From the NCBI GenBank assembly GCA_036276735.1, contig DASUOH010000015.1:1-64000 (forward strand): a stretch of DNA of 64,000 nucleotides, given 5' to 3'. The notes below the pieces were generated by a model, which was not told the origin of the DNA, did not search any database, and saw only the letters and a list, made by a program, of their open reading frames with translations. Numbering within the stretch: position 1 is the stretch's first letter; every line of letters starts with the position of its first letter. This DNA comes from VRUE01 sp036276735. Lineage in GTDB: Bacteria > Actinomycetota > Thermoleophilia > Solirubrobacterales > 70-9. The position numbers were made by a program, and so were the translations under genes. Below are positions 1 through 8,052 of this stretch, in pieces.

Positions 1-139
1 TCCGTGTCCTCGACGCCCGGACAGGCGAGCTGATCCGTCGTCTGACTCTCGATCCCAGCCGCGACTACCAGCCGATCGGAGGAGATTGAGATGTCTACGA
101 TGTCCCGCGACATCTGTCTCCGATGTCGCGACACATCAC
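1..139 (+). mobile_element. Right end of an IS element (IS481-like)
   Basis: The first 89 bases encode the end of a transposase. The next 50 bases hold a compact inverted motif (GATGTCGCGACA and near copies around 108-135) of the kind found at insertion-sequence tips. The element enters from outside the window, so its family and left end cannot be checked. It stops a few bases before the displaced tRNA-Arg 3' half at 146, so it forms the outer edge of the tRNA island. The family assignment is inference from the transposase tail. Confidence 0.55.
3..89 (+). CDS. Transposase, C-terminal 28 residues (partial)
   Basis: Frame 3 reads in from outside the window and ends at TGA 87-89. The tail contains GELIRRLTLDPSRDYQP, which resembles the C-terminus of integrase-core (rve) transposases of the IS481 group, where a TLDP.RDYQ segment is common. 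No catalytic residue lies inside the window. It would be the DNA-cutting enzyme of the flanking IS. Only the tail is visible, so completeness and activity cannot be judged. Confidence 0.5.
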   Translation, partial: RVLDARTGELIRRLTLDPSRDYQPIGGD

Positions 140-145
140 ACTGCA

Positions 146-183
146 TGCCCCGAGCAGGATTCGAACCTGCGGCCTACTCCTTA
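146..183 (-). repeat. Displaced 3' half of tRNA-Arg(CCU) (att remnant)
   Basis: These 38 bases are identical to the 3' half of the complete tRNA gene (981-1018), from the discriminator base through the T-arm to the TAAGG of the anticodon loop, and then diverge. The five bases before it (CTGCA) also occur just outside the complete gene. It marks the left border of unit A. The TTA at 181-183 doubles as the stop codon of the nucleotidyltransferase gene. Confidence 0.9.
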
Positions 184-702
184 CTCGCGAGTAAGCGATT
201 CGACCGCGGCGCGTAGACGGGGTGGATCGACTGCAGGAAATCGGAAGAGCTCTGAGTCGATGCCCTCGAACAGCTCGAGCAGCTTTCGGGGCTCGACCTG
301 TCCTGAGCTGACCATGTTCGCCACGTCTTCGAGGTCGAGCTCAAAGCCCCGCTCCAGCTTCGACAGGGCTTGTGAGTAAGGATCGAAGTCGAAGACCTCC
401 ACGTTTCCCTCCCGAAAGCGAAAGCGCGACCGGTCCTGCCAACCATCGAGGGCCGGCAGAAAGTCCAACGGTGAAGCCAGCTCGACATTGACCGACAGCT
501 TCTCCTTGAGTTCGCTGATTCGGGCCAGGGCGGCGTCTGAATCGGGCTCGAAGCGGACGTCGACGTCTACGGTTGACTCGCGCCATCCTTCGAGCACGGC
601 GGTCGCACCGCCGGTCAGGTACATCTTGGTCCCCGGCGCGACTGCCTTGCCCAGCTCGCGAGCGAGGTCCCTGATTCGCTGTGGATCAGCGGCCCTGCGC
701 AC
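181..702 (-). CDS. Nucleotidyltransferase-like protein (DUF6036 type), unit A
   Basis: This is a 173-residue protein with a GT start. The N-terminal half shows the nucleotidyltransferase signature: a GG motif (YLTGGATAVL, residues 29-38) and a DxD-like pair (TVDVDVRF, 44-51). The rest is helical and ends EFDFDPYSQALSKLERG...AAVESLTRE. Proteins of this type are found in two-gene modules with a short partner and are suspected toxin-antitoxin members; the activity is not proven. The start GTG 702 overlaps the upstream gene by 17 bases, so translation is probably coupled. The stop codon TAA is supplied by the tRNA anticodon-loop core at the unit border. Confidence 0.75.
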   Translation of the reverse strand: MRRAADPQRIRDLARELGKAVAPGTKMYLTGGATAVLEGWRESTVDVDVRFEPDSDAALARISELKEKLSVNVELASPLDFLPALDGWQDRSRFRFREGNVEVFDFDPYSQALSKLERGFELDLEDVANMVSSGQVEPRKLLELFEGIDSELFRFPAVDPPRLRAAVESLTRE

Positions 703-976
703 GCTCTGCGGCTCCGGCGAAGCTAGCTACGCGCGAGAGAATCGCGTTGTAGCGGGAATGGGCCCCCTCGCCGAGCACGGCATGCAGCTGGCGGTACAGC
801 TCGTGAGCCGCCGGAACGTCGCCCGGGGCTTTACGAGCGTCCAGCCCGAGCCGTTGCAGGCGGCTTGCCGCACACTGCACCGCACTCGCATTGACACTCT
901 GGCGCCCGGCTTCGATGTCGGCGATCCCAGGCAGCACGATCTCGGCTCCGGGAAGTCTTTTCAGCTCGTCCTGCAT
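686..976 (-). CDS. Small partner of the unit A nucleotidyltransferase
   Basis: This 96-residue helical protein ends with AHSRYNAILSRVASFAGAAER. A similar AHSRYNxL..R..SFxxA pattern is familiar from short proteins encoded directly upstream of DUF6036-type nucleotidyltransferases. It is likely the partner (antitoxin or toxin) of the next gene, which it overlaps by 17 bases. The ATG at 976 follows the 3' end of tRNA-Arg (981) after only four bases, so there is no room for a ribosome-binding site. Tailed tRNA processing would release a nearly leaderless mRNA. Function is inferred from context. Confidence 0.65.
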   Translation of the reverse strand: MQDELKRLPGAEIVLPGIADIEAGRQSVNASAVQCAASRLQRLGLDARKAPGDVPAAHELYRQLHAVLGEGAHSRYNAILSRVASFAGAAERAQGR

Positions 977-980
977 GCGA

Positions 981-1054
<74 letters not shown>

Positions 1055-2290
1055 CTATGCCGTGAAAAGGCTCTGCTGAGCCGTTTCCGGCGTTTGTCCG
1101 TCGCTCGCGACCGGCTCGGATTCGGCTGAAGCCGGCTCTCCGCTGCCCATTGCTGCCCATTTGAGCGCTGCATCGAACTCGCGGAGTGCCGCGCCGACCA
1201 GCCTCTCGCGGCGACACACAGCACTAGCGTAGACCTTCATCGAGAAGCCCGGCTCGGTGTGGCCGAGCTGAGCCGCCACGTACACCGGGTCGTCGCCCAG
1301 GGCGAAGCGCAGGCTGGCGTAGAGGCGGCGCAACGAGTGCGGCGTCACCGCCTCATCGATGGGCCGGATGTCCAGCTCCTCTAGCCGCAGGTTCGCGCGA
1401 CGGATCGCGGTCTTCAGTCGCCGCTCGACATTGCTGACACTTTGCCGCTGCCCTCTGCGGTTCGGGAACATCGGTCCCTCACTGCTGCGAGGCGAGCGCA
1501 GCTTGTGTTCGGCCAGTTCGCGGCGCAGCGCGGCGGGGAGATCGACCTGGCGGACGCCGGCCTCGGTCTTGGACGCGGCGACGGTCAAGGTGCCACTGGA
1601 GGCGTCGAAGTCGGGCCAGTCGAGCGCGCAGACCTCGCCGCAGCGCAGGCCAGCACCGGCCATCGTCGCGACGATCGGCCGCAGCTTGCGCGCCGCCTCG
1701 AGGAGCGTGGGCAGCTGCTCGGGCTCGACGGTCGGGCGACTGGGCGTCGTGCGCTTGACGCGCCTCCTGCGACCGCGTGCCGGGTTCCGGGCCGGGTCGG
1801 TGTGGCCGTAGTCGCCGGCGGCGTCGAGGATCATCGCCAGCAGGCCGATCGACTTGTTGATCTGGTTCGCGCCGAGCGCTCCCTCGCGCAGCTTCGCCGC
1901 CTTGTAGCGGTCTACGTCCTCGGGGCCGATCCGGTCCACCCTCATTGCGGCAAAGTGGGGGAGCAGATGGCCGCTGAGCATCCAGCGGTAGCTATTCACC
2001 GTCTTCGGCCGCAGCTCCGGCTCGCGGTTCTGCATCCACTCAGACGCGAACTCGTGGAAGGTCGGCGCTTCGGCGATCTCCGGCGCGGGCGGCGGCTCGT
2101 AGGGTCGCCAGATGCCGCGCTCGACGTCTGCGAGAACGTGCCGCAGCTCCGCCTCGGCGCGCTGACGGCTCCACCCTTCCTCGGCGGTGCCGAGCGTGAT
2201 GTAGCGGCGCTTGCCGTAGGCGCGGAAGCGGATCGCCCATGCGCGCCCTTCCTTCGGCTCGATGATCTGTCCCGTCGCTTTTCGTGCCAT
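1055..2290 (-). CDS. Tyrosine-type site-specific integrase
   Basis: This 411-residue phage-type integrase catalyses strand exchange between attP of unit B and the tRNA-Arg anticodon loop. An arm-binding region (1-60) and a SAM-like core-binding domain (about 75-175) precede the catalytic domain. Catalytic residues are visible: Arg in AGLRCGEVCAL, Lys in SKTEAGVR, H-x-x-R in TPHSLRRLYAS, His in AAQLGHTEP and the nucleophile Tyr in SMKVYAS. The TAG stop abuts the tRNA 5' end with no spacer. It follows the excisionase-like gene by 6 bases, so the two are probably one operon. The tail after residue 370 is variable and low-complexity. Confidence 0.95.
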   Translation of the reverse strand: MARKATGQIIEPKEGRAWAIRFRAYGKRRYITLGTAEEGWSRQRAEAELRHVLADVERGIWRPYEPPPAPEIAEAPTFHEFASEWMQNREPELRPKTVNSYRWMLSGHLLPHFAAMRVDRIGPEDVDRYKAAKLREGALGANQINKSIGLLAMILDAAGDYGHTDPARNPARGRRRRVKRTTPSRPTVEPEQLPTLLEAARKLRPIVATMAGAGLRCGEVCALDWPDFDASSGTLTVAASKTEAGVRQVDLPAALRRELAEHKLRSPRSSEGPMFPNRRGQRQSVSNVERRLKTAIRRANLRLEELDIRPIDEAVTPHSLRRLYASLRFALGDDPVYVAAQLGHTEPGFSMKVYASAVCRRERLVGAALREFDAALKWAAMGSGEPASAESEPVASDGQTPETAQQSLFTA

Positions 2291-2296
2291 CGACTC

Positions 2297-2686
2297 TCAA
2301 GCGGCGGACGGCGGCTTGTTCTCCCCCTGCCCGTGAATGGGCAGCAGCCGCACCTCGGACCTTCCACGGACCTGCGGCTGGCCCGCCCGCTCACCTGAGC
2401 GGGCGGGCGGGTCAGCCGCCGGCACCTCGCCCACCTTCCGCAGCACCCGCGCCGCGATCTCCGGGTCGAACCGCAGCCGCGGCTTAGGGCCGCTGCCCAA
2501 CTTGACCGCGCCCAGCTCGATGGCGTGCGAGTAGACCCAGGAGCGCTCGATCCCGAAGCGCCGCGCCAGCTCGGTGGCATCGACCAGCTCGCGGTCCTGG
2601 AGCCCGCGTTGTTCGAGCAGCTCGACCACGCGGCGGGCGATCCGCTCCACGGTCTCCGGGTCGAGCCTGATTCGTGCGGATGCCAT
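2297..2686 (-). CDS. Excisionase-like helix-turn-helix protein
   Basis: The chosen ATG 2686 gives 129 residues (MASARIRLDPETVERIARR). A helical N-terminus is followed by a winged helix-turn-helix (VDATELARRFGIERSWVYSH, about 40-59) and a basic wing (GSGPKPRLRFDPEIAARVL), as in MerR/Xis-like directionality factors. The C-terminus is Pro/Gly-rich. Its position 6 bases upstream of the integrase supports a role in excision control. A longer open frame extends upstream to 3115 but overlaps the XRE gene and has no domain there, so the shorter start is preferred. Confidence 0.75.
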   Translation of the reverse strand: MASARIRLDPETVERIARRVVELLEQRGLQDRELVDATELARRFGIERSWVYSHAIELGAVKLGSGPKPRLRFDPEIAARVLRKVGEVPAADPPARSGERAGQPQVRGRSEVRLLPIHGQGENKPPSAA

Positions 2687-2882
2687 CGGATTCAACGTCC
2701 GACGACCGCTGCTGACGCCCCGACCAGAGGACGCGAAAAACGAACACCGGTTCGGGTTCATAATGTGTCGGGCTGTCAGCGGTTGATGCTGGGGCAAGGG
2801 CTCGGGTCGGCAGAACGGCTCCGAGTCGTGGCGTCTGGCGGTGCCTGGCCTGGCGGCCATAGGCGTTGCCGTTCGCGCTGCC
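2687..2882. promoter_or_regulatory. Spacer upstream of xis/int with operator-like dyads
   Basis: No gene is seen in these 196 bases. Near 2739-2765 the sequence is locally AT-rich (TTCATAATG) and carries repeated GAAC/GTTC half-sites (CGAACACCGGTTCGGGTTC). This would suit a promoter for the excisionase-integrase operon under control of one of the adjacent XRE proteins. The assignment is inference from position and dyad pattern. Confidence 0.35.
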
Positions 2883-3188
2883 TCAGGGAGCATCGGTGCT
2901 CTTTGGTGTGGTCGGTTGCTCTGAGGCGGCCTGTCTGCCCTCCTCCCATCCCCCGCGCCGCGCGTAGCCCGGTCGCCATGCGATCCCGTCGAGCAGCTCG
3001 CCGGCCGGCACGTCGAGTGCGCCGGCGACCTTGACCAGCGTGTCGATGCGAGGCAGGCGACCGCCCCGCTCAAGGAGCCCGATCTGCGTGCGGTGCAGAG
3101 AGGCACGAACGGCAAGCTCTTCCTGGGATACGCCCACGCGCTTGCGACAGCGCAGGAGGTTCTGCCCGAACCGGGCAGCTATGTCCAC
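2883..3188 (-). CDS. XRE-family helix-turn-helix regulator
   Basis: This is a 101-residue cytoplasmic DNA-binding protein starting at GTG 3188. The HTH_3 fold spans residues 5-62: RCRKRVGVSQEELAVRASL, HRTQIGLLERGGRLPRIDTL, then VAGALDVPAGELL. The tail is polar and unstructured. It lies 11 bases downstream of the winged-helix gene on the same strand and upstream of the excisionase/integrase genes, so it is a likely repressor of element genes. Its operator may be one of the dyads in 2687-2882. Confidence 0.85.
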   Translation of the reverse strand: MDIAARFGQNLLRCRKRVGVSQEELAVRASLHRTQIGLLERGGRLPRIDTLVKVAGALDVPAGELLDGIAWRPGYARRGGWEEGRQAASEQPTTPKSTDAP

Positions 3189-3199
3189 CCTCGCCTCGC

Positions 3200-3484
3200 T
3201 TAGAGGACGCCGCCGAGCAGCTCATCGAAGCGAAGCGCCGCTCGGCTTGGCCAGATGCGTCGGCAGTCGCAGCGCACCAGCCCGTCCCTGGCCAGTTCTC
3301 GGACCGCTCGCTCCACCGCGTCTTGGCCGATGAAGTCCTCGCCGCGATCCATCCGCGCGGCAAGCTCCAGGATCGTCAGTTGCGTCGGATGAAGGACGAG
3401 GATCTCGGTGAGCACCGCGTGCTCCATGATCTCGTCGGCCTTGAGGGGCGAAAGCTCGGCCAGCTGGCTATGGTCGTCTTGCAT
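3200..3484 (-). CDS. Small winged-helix protein of unit B
   Basis: ATG 3484 is chosen because an AGGAGGT ribosome-binding site stands 11 bases upstream; the frame stays open to 3577 but lacks such a signal there. The 94-residue product has a winged-helix-like layout: LHPTQLTILELAARM, GQDAVERAVRELARDGLVRC, then a short wing (RRIWPSRAALRFDELL). It probably regulates the element together with the neighbouring XRE proteins. No enzymatic motif is visible. Confidence 0.65.
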   Translation of the reverse strand: MQDDHSQLAELSPLKADEIMEHAVLTEILVLHPTQLTILELAARMDRGEDFIGQDAVERAVRELARDGLVRCDCRRIWPSRAALRFDELLGGVL

Positions 3485-3605
3485 GGGAGCTAATACCTCC
3501 TGTGCCACGCCCCCGGCTGTTCCACCAGCGCGGGGGCACTTTTGTTTGATTCGCCGACTATAGCACGACCTGAGCACATATCGCTACTGCTTTATCGTCT
3601 AGATC
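3485..3605. promoter_or_regulatory. Divergent promoter region of unit B regulators
   Basis: This AT-rich spacer lies between the minus-strand winged-helix gene and the plus-strand XRE gene. It contains the AGGAGGT site serving 3484 and, on the plus strand, TATCGT and TATAGC boxes near 3556-3600 shortly before ATG 3606. The divergent layout is typical of a lysogeny-type control region. Exact promoters cannot be assigned by eye. Confidence 0.4.
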
Positions 3606-3887
3606 ATGTGCCCCGCGTTTGAGAGCGTCCCGCCCATGCGCCGCTCCGACCAGCCACAACCCGCCCTCGGCGAAGCGATCCGCCAGCTTCGCCGCAAACG
3701 CGATTTAACCCAGGAAGACGTCGCCCACGCTGCCGGCATCACGACGGGCACCCTCTCGCTGATCGAGCGCGGCCATGCCAACCCGACCTGGAGCACGGTA
3801 AAGGCGATCGCCGGGGCGTTAGATACTTCGCTAGCGAAGGTCGCCGAAGTATCTGCTCGATTTGACGGGTCGGCTAGCTCTCTCTAG
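3606..3887 (+). CDS. XRE-family regulator upstream of the HipA-like module
   Basis: A 93-residue protein with a canonical HTH_3 domain (about 21-80): IRQLRRKRDLTQEDVAHAAG, ITTGTLSLIERGHANPTW, STVKAIAGALDTSLAKVAEV. In HipBA-like modules a protein of this kind is the DNA-binding antitoxin of the kinase. Here it sits 39 bases upstream of the HipA-like gene on the same strand, which suits that role. Its 3' end holds a nested palindrome (3821-3854) that may be its own operator. Confidence 0.88.
   Translation: MCPAFESVPPMRRSDQPQPALGEAIRQLRRKRDLTQEDVAHAAGITTGTLSLIERGHANPTWSTVKAIAGALDTSLAKVAEVSARFDGSASSL
3821..3854. promoter_or_regulatory. Nested palindrome at the end of the XRE gene
   Basis: AGATACTTCG (3821-3830) and CGAAGTATCT (3845-3854) are perfect inverted repeats. 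Inside them CTTCGCTAGCGAAG (3826-3839) is a perfect 14-base palindrome. The position, 70 bases before the HipA-like gene and inside the regulator gene, suggests an operator or an RNA hairpin limiting read-through. Which of these it is cannot be told from sequence. Confidence 0.5.
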
Positions 3888-3926
3888 GAGGTAGTGATTT
3901 TCGTTTGGCGAATAGGATCGACCTAA

Positions 3927-4679
3927 ATGGGAATTGACCGTACCGATTCGCCAGACGCTGTTAAGGCTGTGATGCCGTTGCGGCCTAGCACCGCAGGTAG
4001 CTCAGGAAGCTTCATGGTTCTAGGCGACGATGAAGTCCGGTACTGGTGCAAGTCGCTCAACAATTTTCAGAGTCCGCGGTTGCCAGTTACGGAGCAAATC
4101 GTCGGTCGCCTGGGAAAGCTAATTGAGGCACCCGTGTGTGAGTGCAAGTTGATCTCACTTGACGAGATTGCGGGTTGGGAGGTTCGCCCAGGCACCAACC
4201 GGTTGGTCGAACCAGGCTATGCGCACGGATCGCGGGCCATAGAACCGACTCTTGAGACGCGTGAGTTGAAGTTTCGATCAGACGATGACAACCGTCGTCG
4301 GCATTGCGGTCTGTATGCCTTGAGCGATTGGCTCTACTGCGGAGATCTCCAGTGGCTCCGGGCCACGGACGAGGACAATGCCTATTACAGCCATGATCAC
4401 GGTTTCTTCCTCACCGGACTCGATTGGACCAAGGACTCGCTAGCCGCTTGCGGGGCTGATCAAGGTCCGATCACTCTCGACTCCAGTCAGCTTGATGCAG
4501 CGGAGCTCAATCGGCTAGGAGACGCACTTGAGGCGCTGTCTCGTGCGGACATCGAGGACGCGATCTCCGGCTTGCCCACGTCCTGGCCAGTCAGTGACGA
4601 AGAGCTTGCAGCAGTTGCGCAGTTCGCGGATATGCGCAAGTCTGCCGCTGCCTCTCGGCTCCGCGCCCTCGTGCCTTAG
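3927..4679 (+). CDS. HipA-like kinase-fold protein
   Basis: This 250-residue protein resembles the compact HipA-like kinase family paired with DUF3037 proteins. Visible features are an N-terminal strand pair with a possible ATP-binding Lys (GSFMVLGDDEVRYWCKSL), a central SDWLYCGDLQWL segment, and SHDHGFFLTGLDW (about 147-159), which resembles the catalytic/metal-binding Asp region. It is about half the length of Escherichia coli HipA. A TAGGAT box 8 bases before the ATG suggests a leaderless transcript. Base composition is AT-richer than the flanks, indicating recent transfer. It is probably a toxin or effector kinase; no substrate can be deduced. Confidence 0.7.
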   Translation: MGIDRTDSPDAVKAVMPLRPSTAGSSGSFMVLGDDEVRYWCKSLNNFQSPRLPVTEQIVGRLGKLIEAPVCECKLISLDEIAGWEVRPGTNRLVEPGYAHGSRAIEPTLETRELKFRSDDDNRRRHCGLYALSDWLYCGDLQWLRATDEDNAYYSHDHGFFLTGLDWTKDSLAACGADQGPITLDSSQLDAAELNRLGDALEALSRADIEDAISGLPTSWPVSDEELAAVAQFADMRKSAAASRLRALVP

Positions 4680-4692
4680 CATGTATTGACCT

Positions 4693-5544
4693 ATGGCTCT
4701 CTCCTTCTCTCTCATCCGCTTTGTTCCTGATCCGGCTAAAGGCGAGTTCGTCAATATCGGTGCCATAGCTGGAGACGACGCAACCGGCGATTGGGAGCTA
4801 AGGCTGGTCTCAAGCCTTAAACGCGCCAAGGCATTGGACCAGCAAGGAGTTCTGTCAGATGCGGCTGCATTTGCCGCCGGCTTACAGGACCACATTGCTG
4901 CCCTTGAAGAGCTCGCGCCAGCTACTGAGCAGATTTCGACTGCGCTACTGAAGCGCTGTTCAAGCGAGCTACAAAATATTGTCCAGATAACCCCTCCAGC
5001 TCCTATAGCGGCAGACTCAGCGGACATTGCCCTAGAAATGGTCTTCAAGCAACTCGTACTCGACGAGTCGCCGCTAACTTTTTCATTCGAGAAGAAACAT
5101 CGCGCTCTTGGCGCCGCCCGGAAGGCATACAAGGAGCACTGTGTGTCAAAGGCAGTTCGAGAGCGCGCTCCCATCAGAAGTGGTGTCTTTGACGGGACCT
5201 TTGATTTCGCTGTTCATAACGGTCGCGCGGTTCAGCTAGCACAATGCTGGTCGTTCCAACTTCCGAACCAAGCTGATTTAGCAGAGCAGGTGAAGTCTTG
5301 GAGTTGGGTTGTTCACGAGTTGCGAAAGAGTGGTGGGGAAGTTCTAGTGGATGGCTCCGCTTTAGAAATTCCGAAGGATCTCGATATTTACTCCGTCGTA
5401 ATCCCGCCGTTACCAGAGCAGGCTTCTCCAGCGTATGAGGAGGCCCAGGCGGCTTTTGAGGAGGTCGGCGTTAGTCAGGTCTCTCCTGAGAAGGCCGATG
5501 AGCTCGGTGCACGCGCGGCTGATGTCCTCGGAGTAGCCTCGTAA
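4693..5544 (+). CDS. DUF3037 domain protein
   Basis: A 283-residue protein whose N-terminus (SLIRFVPDPAKGEFVNIGAI, about 5-24) matches the hallmark of DUF3037 proteins, R.VPD...GEF.NIG. Genes of this family usually lie directly downstream of HipA-like kinases, as here (13-base gap). The biochemical role is unknown; the constant pairing suggests a partner or modulator of the kinase. The gene has low GC for this genome and uses many A/T-ending codons. Confidence 0.75.
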   Translation: MALSFSLIRFVPDPAKGEFVNIGAIAGDDATGDWELRLVSSLKRAKALDQQGVLSDAAAFAAGLQDHIAALEELAPATEQISTALLKRCSSELQNIVQITPPAPIAADSADIALEMVFKQLVLDESPLTFSFEKKHRALGAARKAYKEHCVSKAVRERAPIRSGVFDGTFDFAVHNGRAVQLAQCWSFQLPNQADLAEQVKSWSWVVHELRKSGGEVLVDGSALEIPKDLDIYSVVIPPLPEQASPAYEEAQAAFEEVGVSQVSPEKADELGARAADVLGVAS

Positions 5545-5581
5545 GAGATACTCGCCGGCTACTGTCGCTAGCCTGGCCATT

Positions 5582-6172
5582 GTGGGTCCTGAGTATCTCG
5601 TTATTTCCGAGCGGCTCGTTCAAGAGCTGGTTGACCGAGCCGCAAGAGCTGGGAAGGAGATACAGAACCTTCAGTTACGGCCGCCGTTTGGAGGAGCTAC
5701 GGTGGGACGCCGAAGCATCGAGGGCAACTACCACCGCCTCGCCGAGCAGGTGACCGAGGCTGTCAGTGACGAGACTGGAACGCCAGAGTGGCCCGGCCAG
5801 TACATCGGTGCCCGTCTTGATCTCTCGGGTTGGCTTTTCTCTTTCGAAGCGGAGAGGACGCCAGTAGTTTGGCTCGTAGCTGAGTTTGATCAGAATCTTC
5901 TGGTGGCATGCGGTAGTGCCCGAAACGTCATGGGCTATGAAGCTCCCCGTCAATATTCGGGGTGGCGTCCCAGTTCCGCGGACGGCTTGCGCGAGGCTGT
6001 CGCTGCTCTTCGTCGGAAGGACCCCAAAACTTTAATCGGCTACGAGGCCAGCGAATCCCAACAGCGGGAAATGGCAAGCGACTCCGCTTGGATCACTAAT
6101 GGACTGAAGGGTGGCGGGAAAGCAGAAATCGAAGGAAGCTTCGACTTATTAATGAGGCCTTATGTCATGTAG
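5582..6172 (+). CDS. Unknown protein of unit B, third gene of the HipA-like module
   Basis: I do not recognise a family with confidence. The 196-residue product starts at GTG 5582, preceded by TAGCCT 7 bases upstream. It is soluble and mixed alpha/beta, with a central strand-rich stretch (VVWLVAEFDQNLLVACGSAR, about 99-118) and a C-terminal helix. Same-strand position after the DUF3037 gene, low GC and element location suggest cargo rather than a core integration function. It may be a third component of the kinase module. Confidence 0.6.
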   Translation: MGPEYLVISERLVQELVDRAARAGKEIQNLQLRPPFGGATVGRRSIEGNYHRLAEQVTEAVSDETGTPEWPGQYIGARLDLSGWLFSFEAERTPVVWLVAEFDQNLLVACGSARNVMGYEAPRQYSGWRPSSADGLREAVAALRRKDPKTLIGYEASESQQREMASDSAWITNGLKGGGKAEIEGSFDLLMRPYVM

Positions 6173-6301
6173 AGGACTTTTCCCAGCGGTATATCACCGG
6201 TCTTGAGCTCAGCTACGACCGTGTCATTGTTGGGGCGCCACTTTGGGTCCGGGAGATTTCGGACTTGCCAGTTCCTGGGCATAATAAGTGACGAACTGCC
6301 A

Positions 6302-6330
6302 TTGGGCAGCAAAGGCGTCGTGCTGCCCAA
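6302..6330. repeat. Inverted repeat of the unit B attachment arm
   Basis: TTGGGCAGC (6302-6310) and GCTGCCCAA (6322-6330) form 9-bp arms around an 11-base loop, followed by ATCGTGCGTAA (6341-6351). The right edge lies 98 bases from the crossover core at 6428. The same motif recurs at the matching position in units C (7226-7244) and D (8134-8165). It is probably a binding site for the integration machinery or an element-specific regulator. The surrounding 6173-6427 holds no gene. Confidence 0.75.
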
Positions 6331-6426
6331 ATGGCGCGAGATCGTGCGTAAGGGAGGGCGAAAGACGGCGGAAGCCAATGCCTGACATTGGCGCTCCAGA
6401 GCCGAAAACGCCGCTTCTCTCAATCG

Positions 6427-6904
<478 letters not shown>

Positions 6905-7184
6905 CGTGGAGCATCGTGCCCGGGAGCCCCCCCCATTCGCGTACATGATCTTGGCTGGCGACCACAACGTCTGCGGGTACACCAAGCTCACCGACGAGCT
7001 TCGCGAGCCGCACCGACTCGCCAAAGTGATCGTCCACCTCCGGCTCGATCACCAAGAAATCGAAGTCGCTATCGGACTTCTCCTCACCACGTGCATAAGA
7101 GCCAAACAGGATGACCTTTGCGTTGGCTCCGGCAGCCTCCATCAGCGCCATTCCGGCTTTGTCGATCAGGTCGCGAGATGCCAT

Positions 7185-7196
7185 GCCGACACGGTA
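7185..7196 (-). promoter_or_regulatory. Leaderless -10 box of the unit C MNT-HEPN operon
   Basis: TACCGT (minus strand, 7196-7191) lies six bases before ATG 7184, fitting a TANNNT -10 element whose transcript starts at the ATG. The block CTCCGCTACCGTGT is shared with the promoters at 8908 and 9622, so the pairs share promoter ancestry. Confidence 0.6.
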
Positions 7197-7225
7197 GCGG
7201 AGCAGCCTGCTGACACCGCAATTGA

Positions 7226-7244
7226 TTGGGCAGCGGCTGCCCAA
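7226..7244. repeat. Inverted repeat of the unit C attachment arm
   Basis: TTGGGCAGC (7226-7234) and GCTGCCCAA (7236-7244) are separated by one base. The right edge lies 100 bases from the core at 7344, the same spacing as in units B and D. It sits upstream of the MNT-HEPN promoter, so it could act both in recombination and in transcription. Confidence 0.75.
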
Positions 7245-7342
7245 ATCCGCGTAGATATCGCGCAATCGAATCGAATTAAAGGTTGTGGGTCACTTAGCCG
7301 ATTCGGCTCTGTGGCTGCGAAAGAAGCGATTCCTCGGTTTCG

Positions 7343-7382
<40 letters not shown>

Positions 7383-7411
7383 CGATAGCCAATCGTAGAG
7401 CGAAATCACGA

Positions 7412-7828
7412 TCAGCTCGGTTGCAGGGTCAGCTCCTGGTTCCTCTCTGACACGCCTACGGTGAAGGTCATCATCAAGTCGGCTCTACCCCAGAGGGCGT
7501 TAAGGCTGGCGACAAATAACGGCTCGATCTCGAACGTGATGCTTTGGATGCCGTCAACGAACGCTCCACAGGGTTTCTTTGCCAGCCAAGCCGATGCCGA
7601 GCCCTCCACTTGGCCGACCTCCACAGGGGCGAGGTCATCGACCGTATAGCCAAGTTCCTCTGCGTAGTCGATCGGAAGCACAGACCTGTCGGCGCCTGTG
7701 TCAACGAGGCCGGAGACCATGATCTCTTGACCGGGCTTAAACCCAATCAGCGTGAGCAAGAGATACGGCCGCAGCTGCCCATCGGGGCCTGGCCTGTACG
7801 GAGCGGTGAAGCTCCTCGGACGCTCCAC
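7412..7828 (-). CDS. Retropepsin-like aspartic protease (unit D)
   Basis: From GTG 7828 the product has 138 residues, the size of a retroviral-type protease monomer. The catalytic motif LVDTGADRSVLP (about 41-52) is intact. A second family feature is the ALWGRADLMMTFTVGV segment (about 110-125). It would act as a homodimer. The GTG lies 5 bases after the stop of the DUF5678 gene, so the two are translationally coupled and probably functional partners. In an island otherwise filled with toxin-antitoxin pairs, a protease/partner pair may be another stabilising module. The substrate is unknown. Confidence 0.8.
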   Translation of the reverse strand: MERPRSFTAPYRPGPDGQLRPYLLLTLIGFKPGQEIMVSGLVDTGADRSVLPIDYAEELGYTVDDLAPVEVGQVEGSASAWLAKKPCGAFVDGIQSITFEIEPLFVASLNALWGRADLMMTFTVGVSERNQELTLQPS

Positions 7829-7833
7829 GGGAC

Positions 7834-8052
7834 TCAGGCGATGAAGTAGCCGGGGCGGGAACGAGGAACGGGAACGATCGCGTCCGTGGGTCTGATCTCG
7901 GGTTGACTTCGCAACCCCTTTGCGCTGAGATCGCTGGCGACGACCTTGCCGTTGCGGAGCGCGACCCATTTGCCCATGTAGGGCGCTAGGTCCTCTTTCG
8001 GTTCAAGCTCGGCTTGGGCTCGGCGAAAGCTGTCTTGATCTTGGACCGCCAT
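7834..8052 (-). CDS. DUF5678 small protein (unit D)
   Basis: This 72-residue protein contains the DUF5678 core YMGKWVALRNGKVVASD followed by VPVPRSRPGYFIA at the C-terminus. The family is short, of unknown function, and often precedes a retropepsin-like gene, as here. ATG 8052 overlaps the TGA of a nine-codon leader frame; a longer version from TTG 8091 is possible. It may be substrate, inhibitor or adaptor of the protease. Confidence 0.75.
   Translation of the reverse strand: MAVQDQDSFRRAQAELEPKEDLAPYMGKWVALRNGKVVASDLSAKGLRSQPEIRPTDAIVPVPRSRPGYFIA

Noticed and set aside
2297..3115. 272-residue version of the excisionase-like protein
   Set aside because: The upstream part overlaps the XRE gene in another frame and has no recognisable domain; ATG 2686 gives the family-like product.
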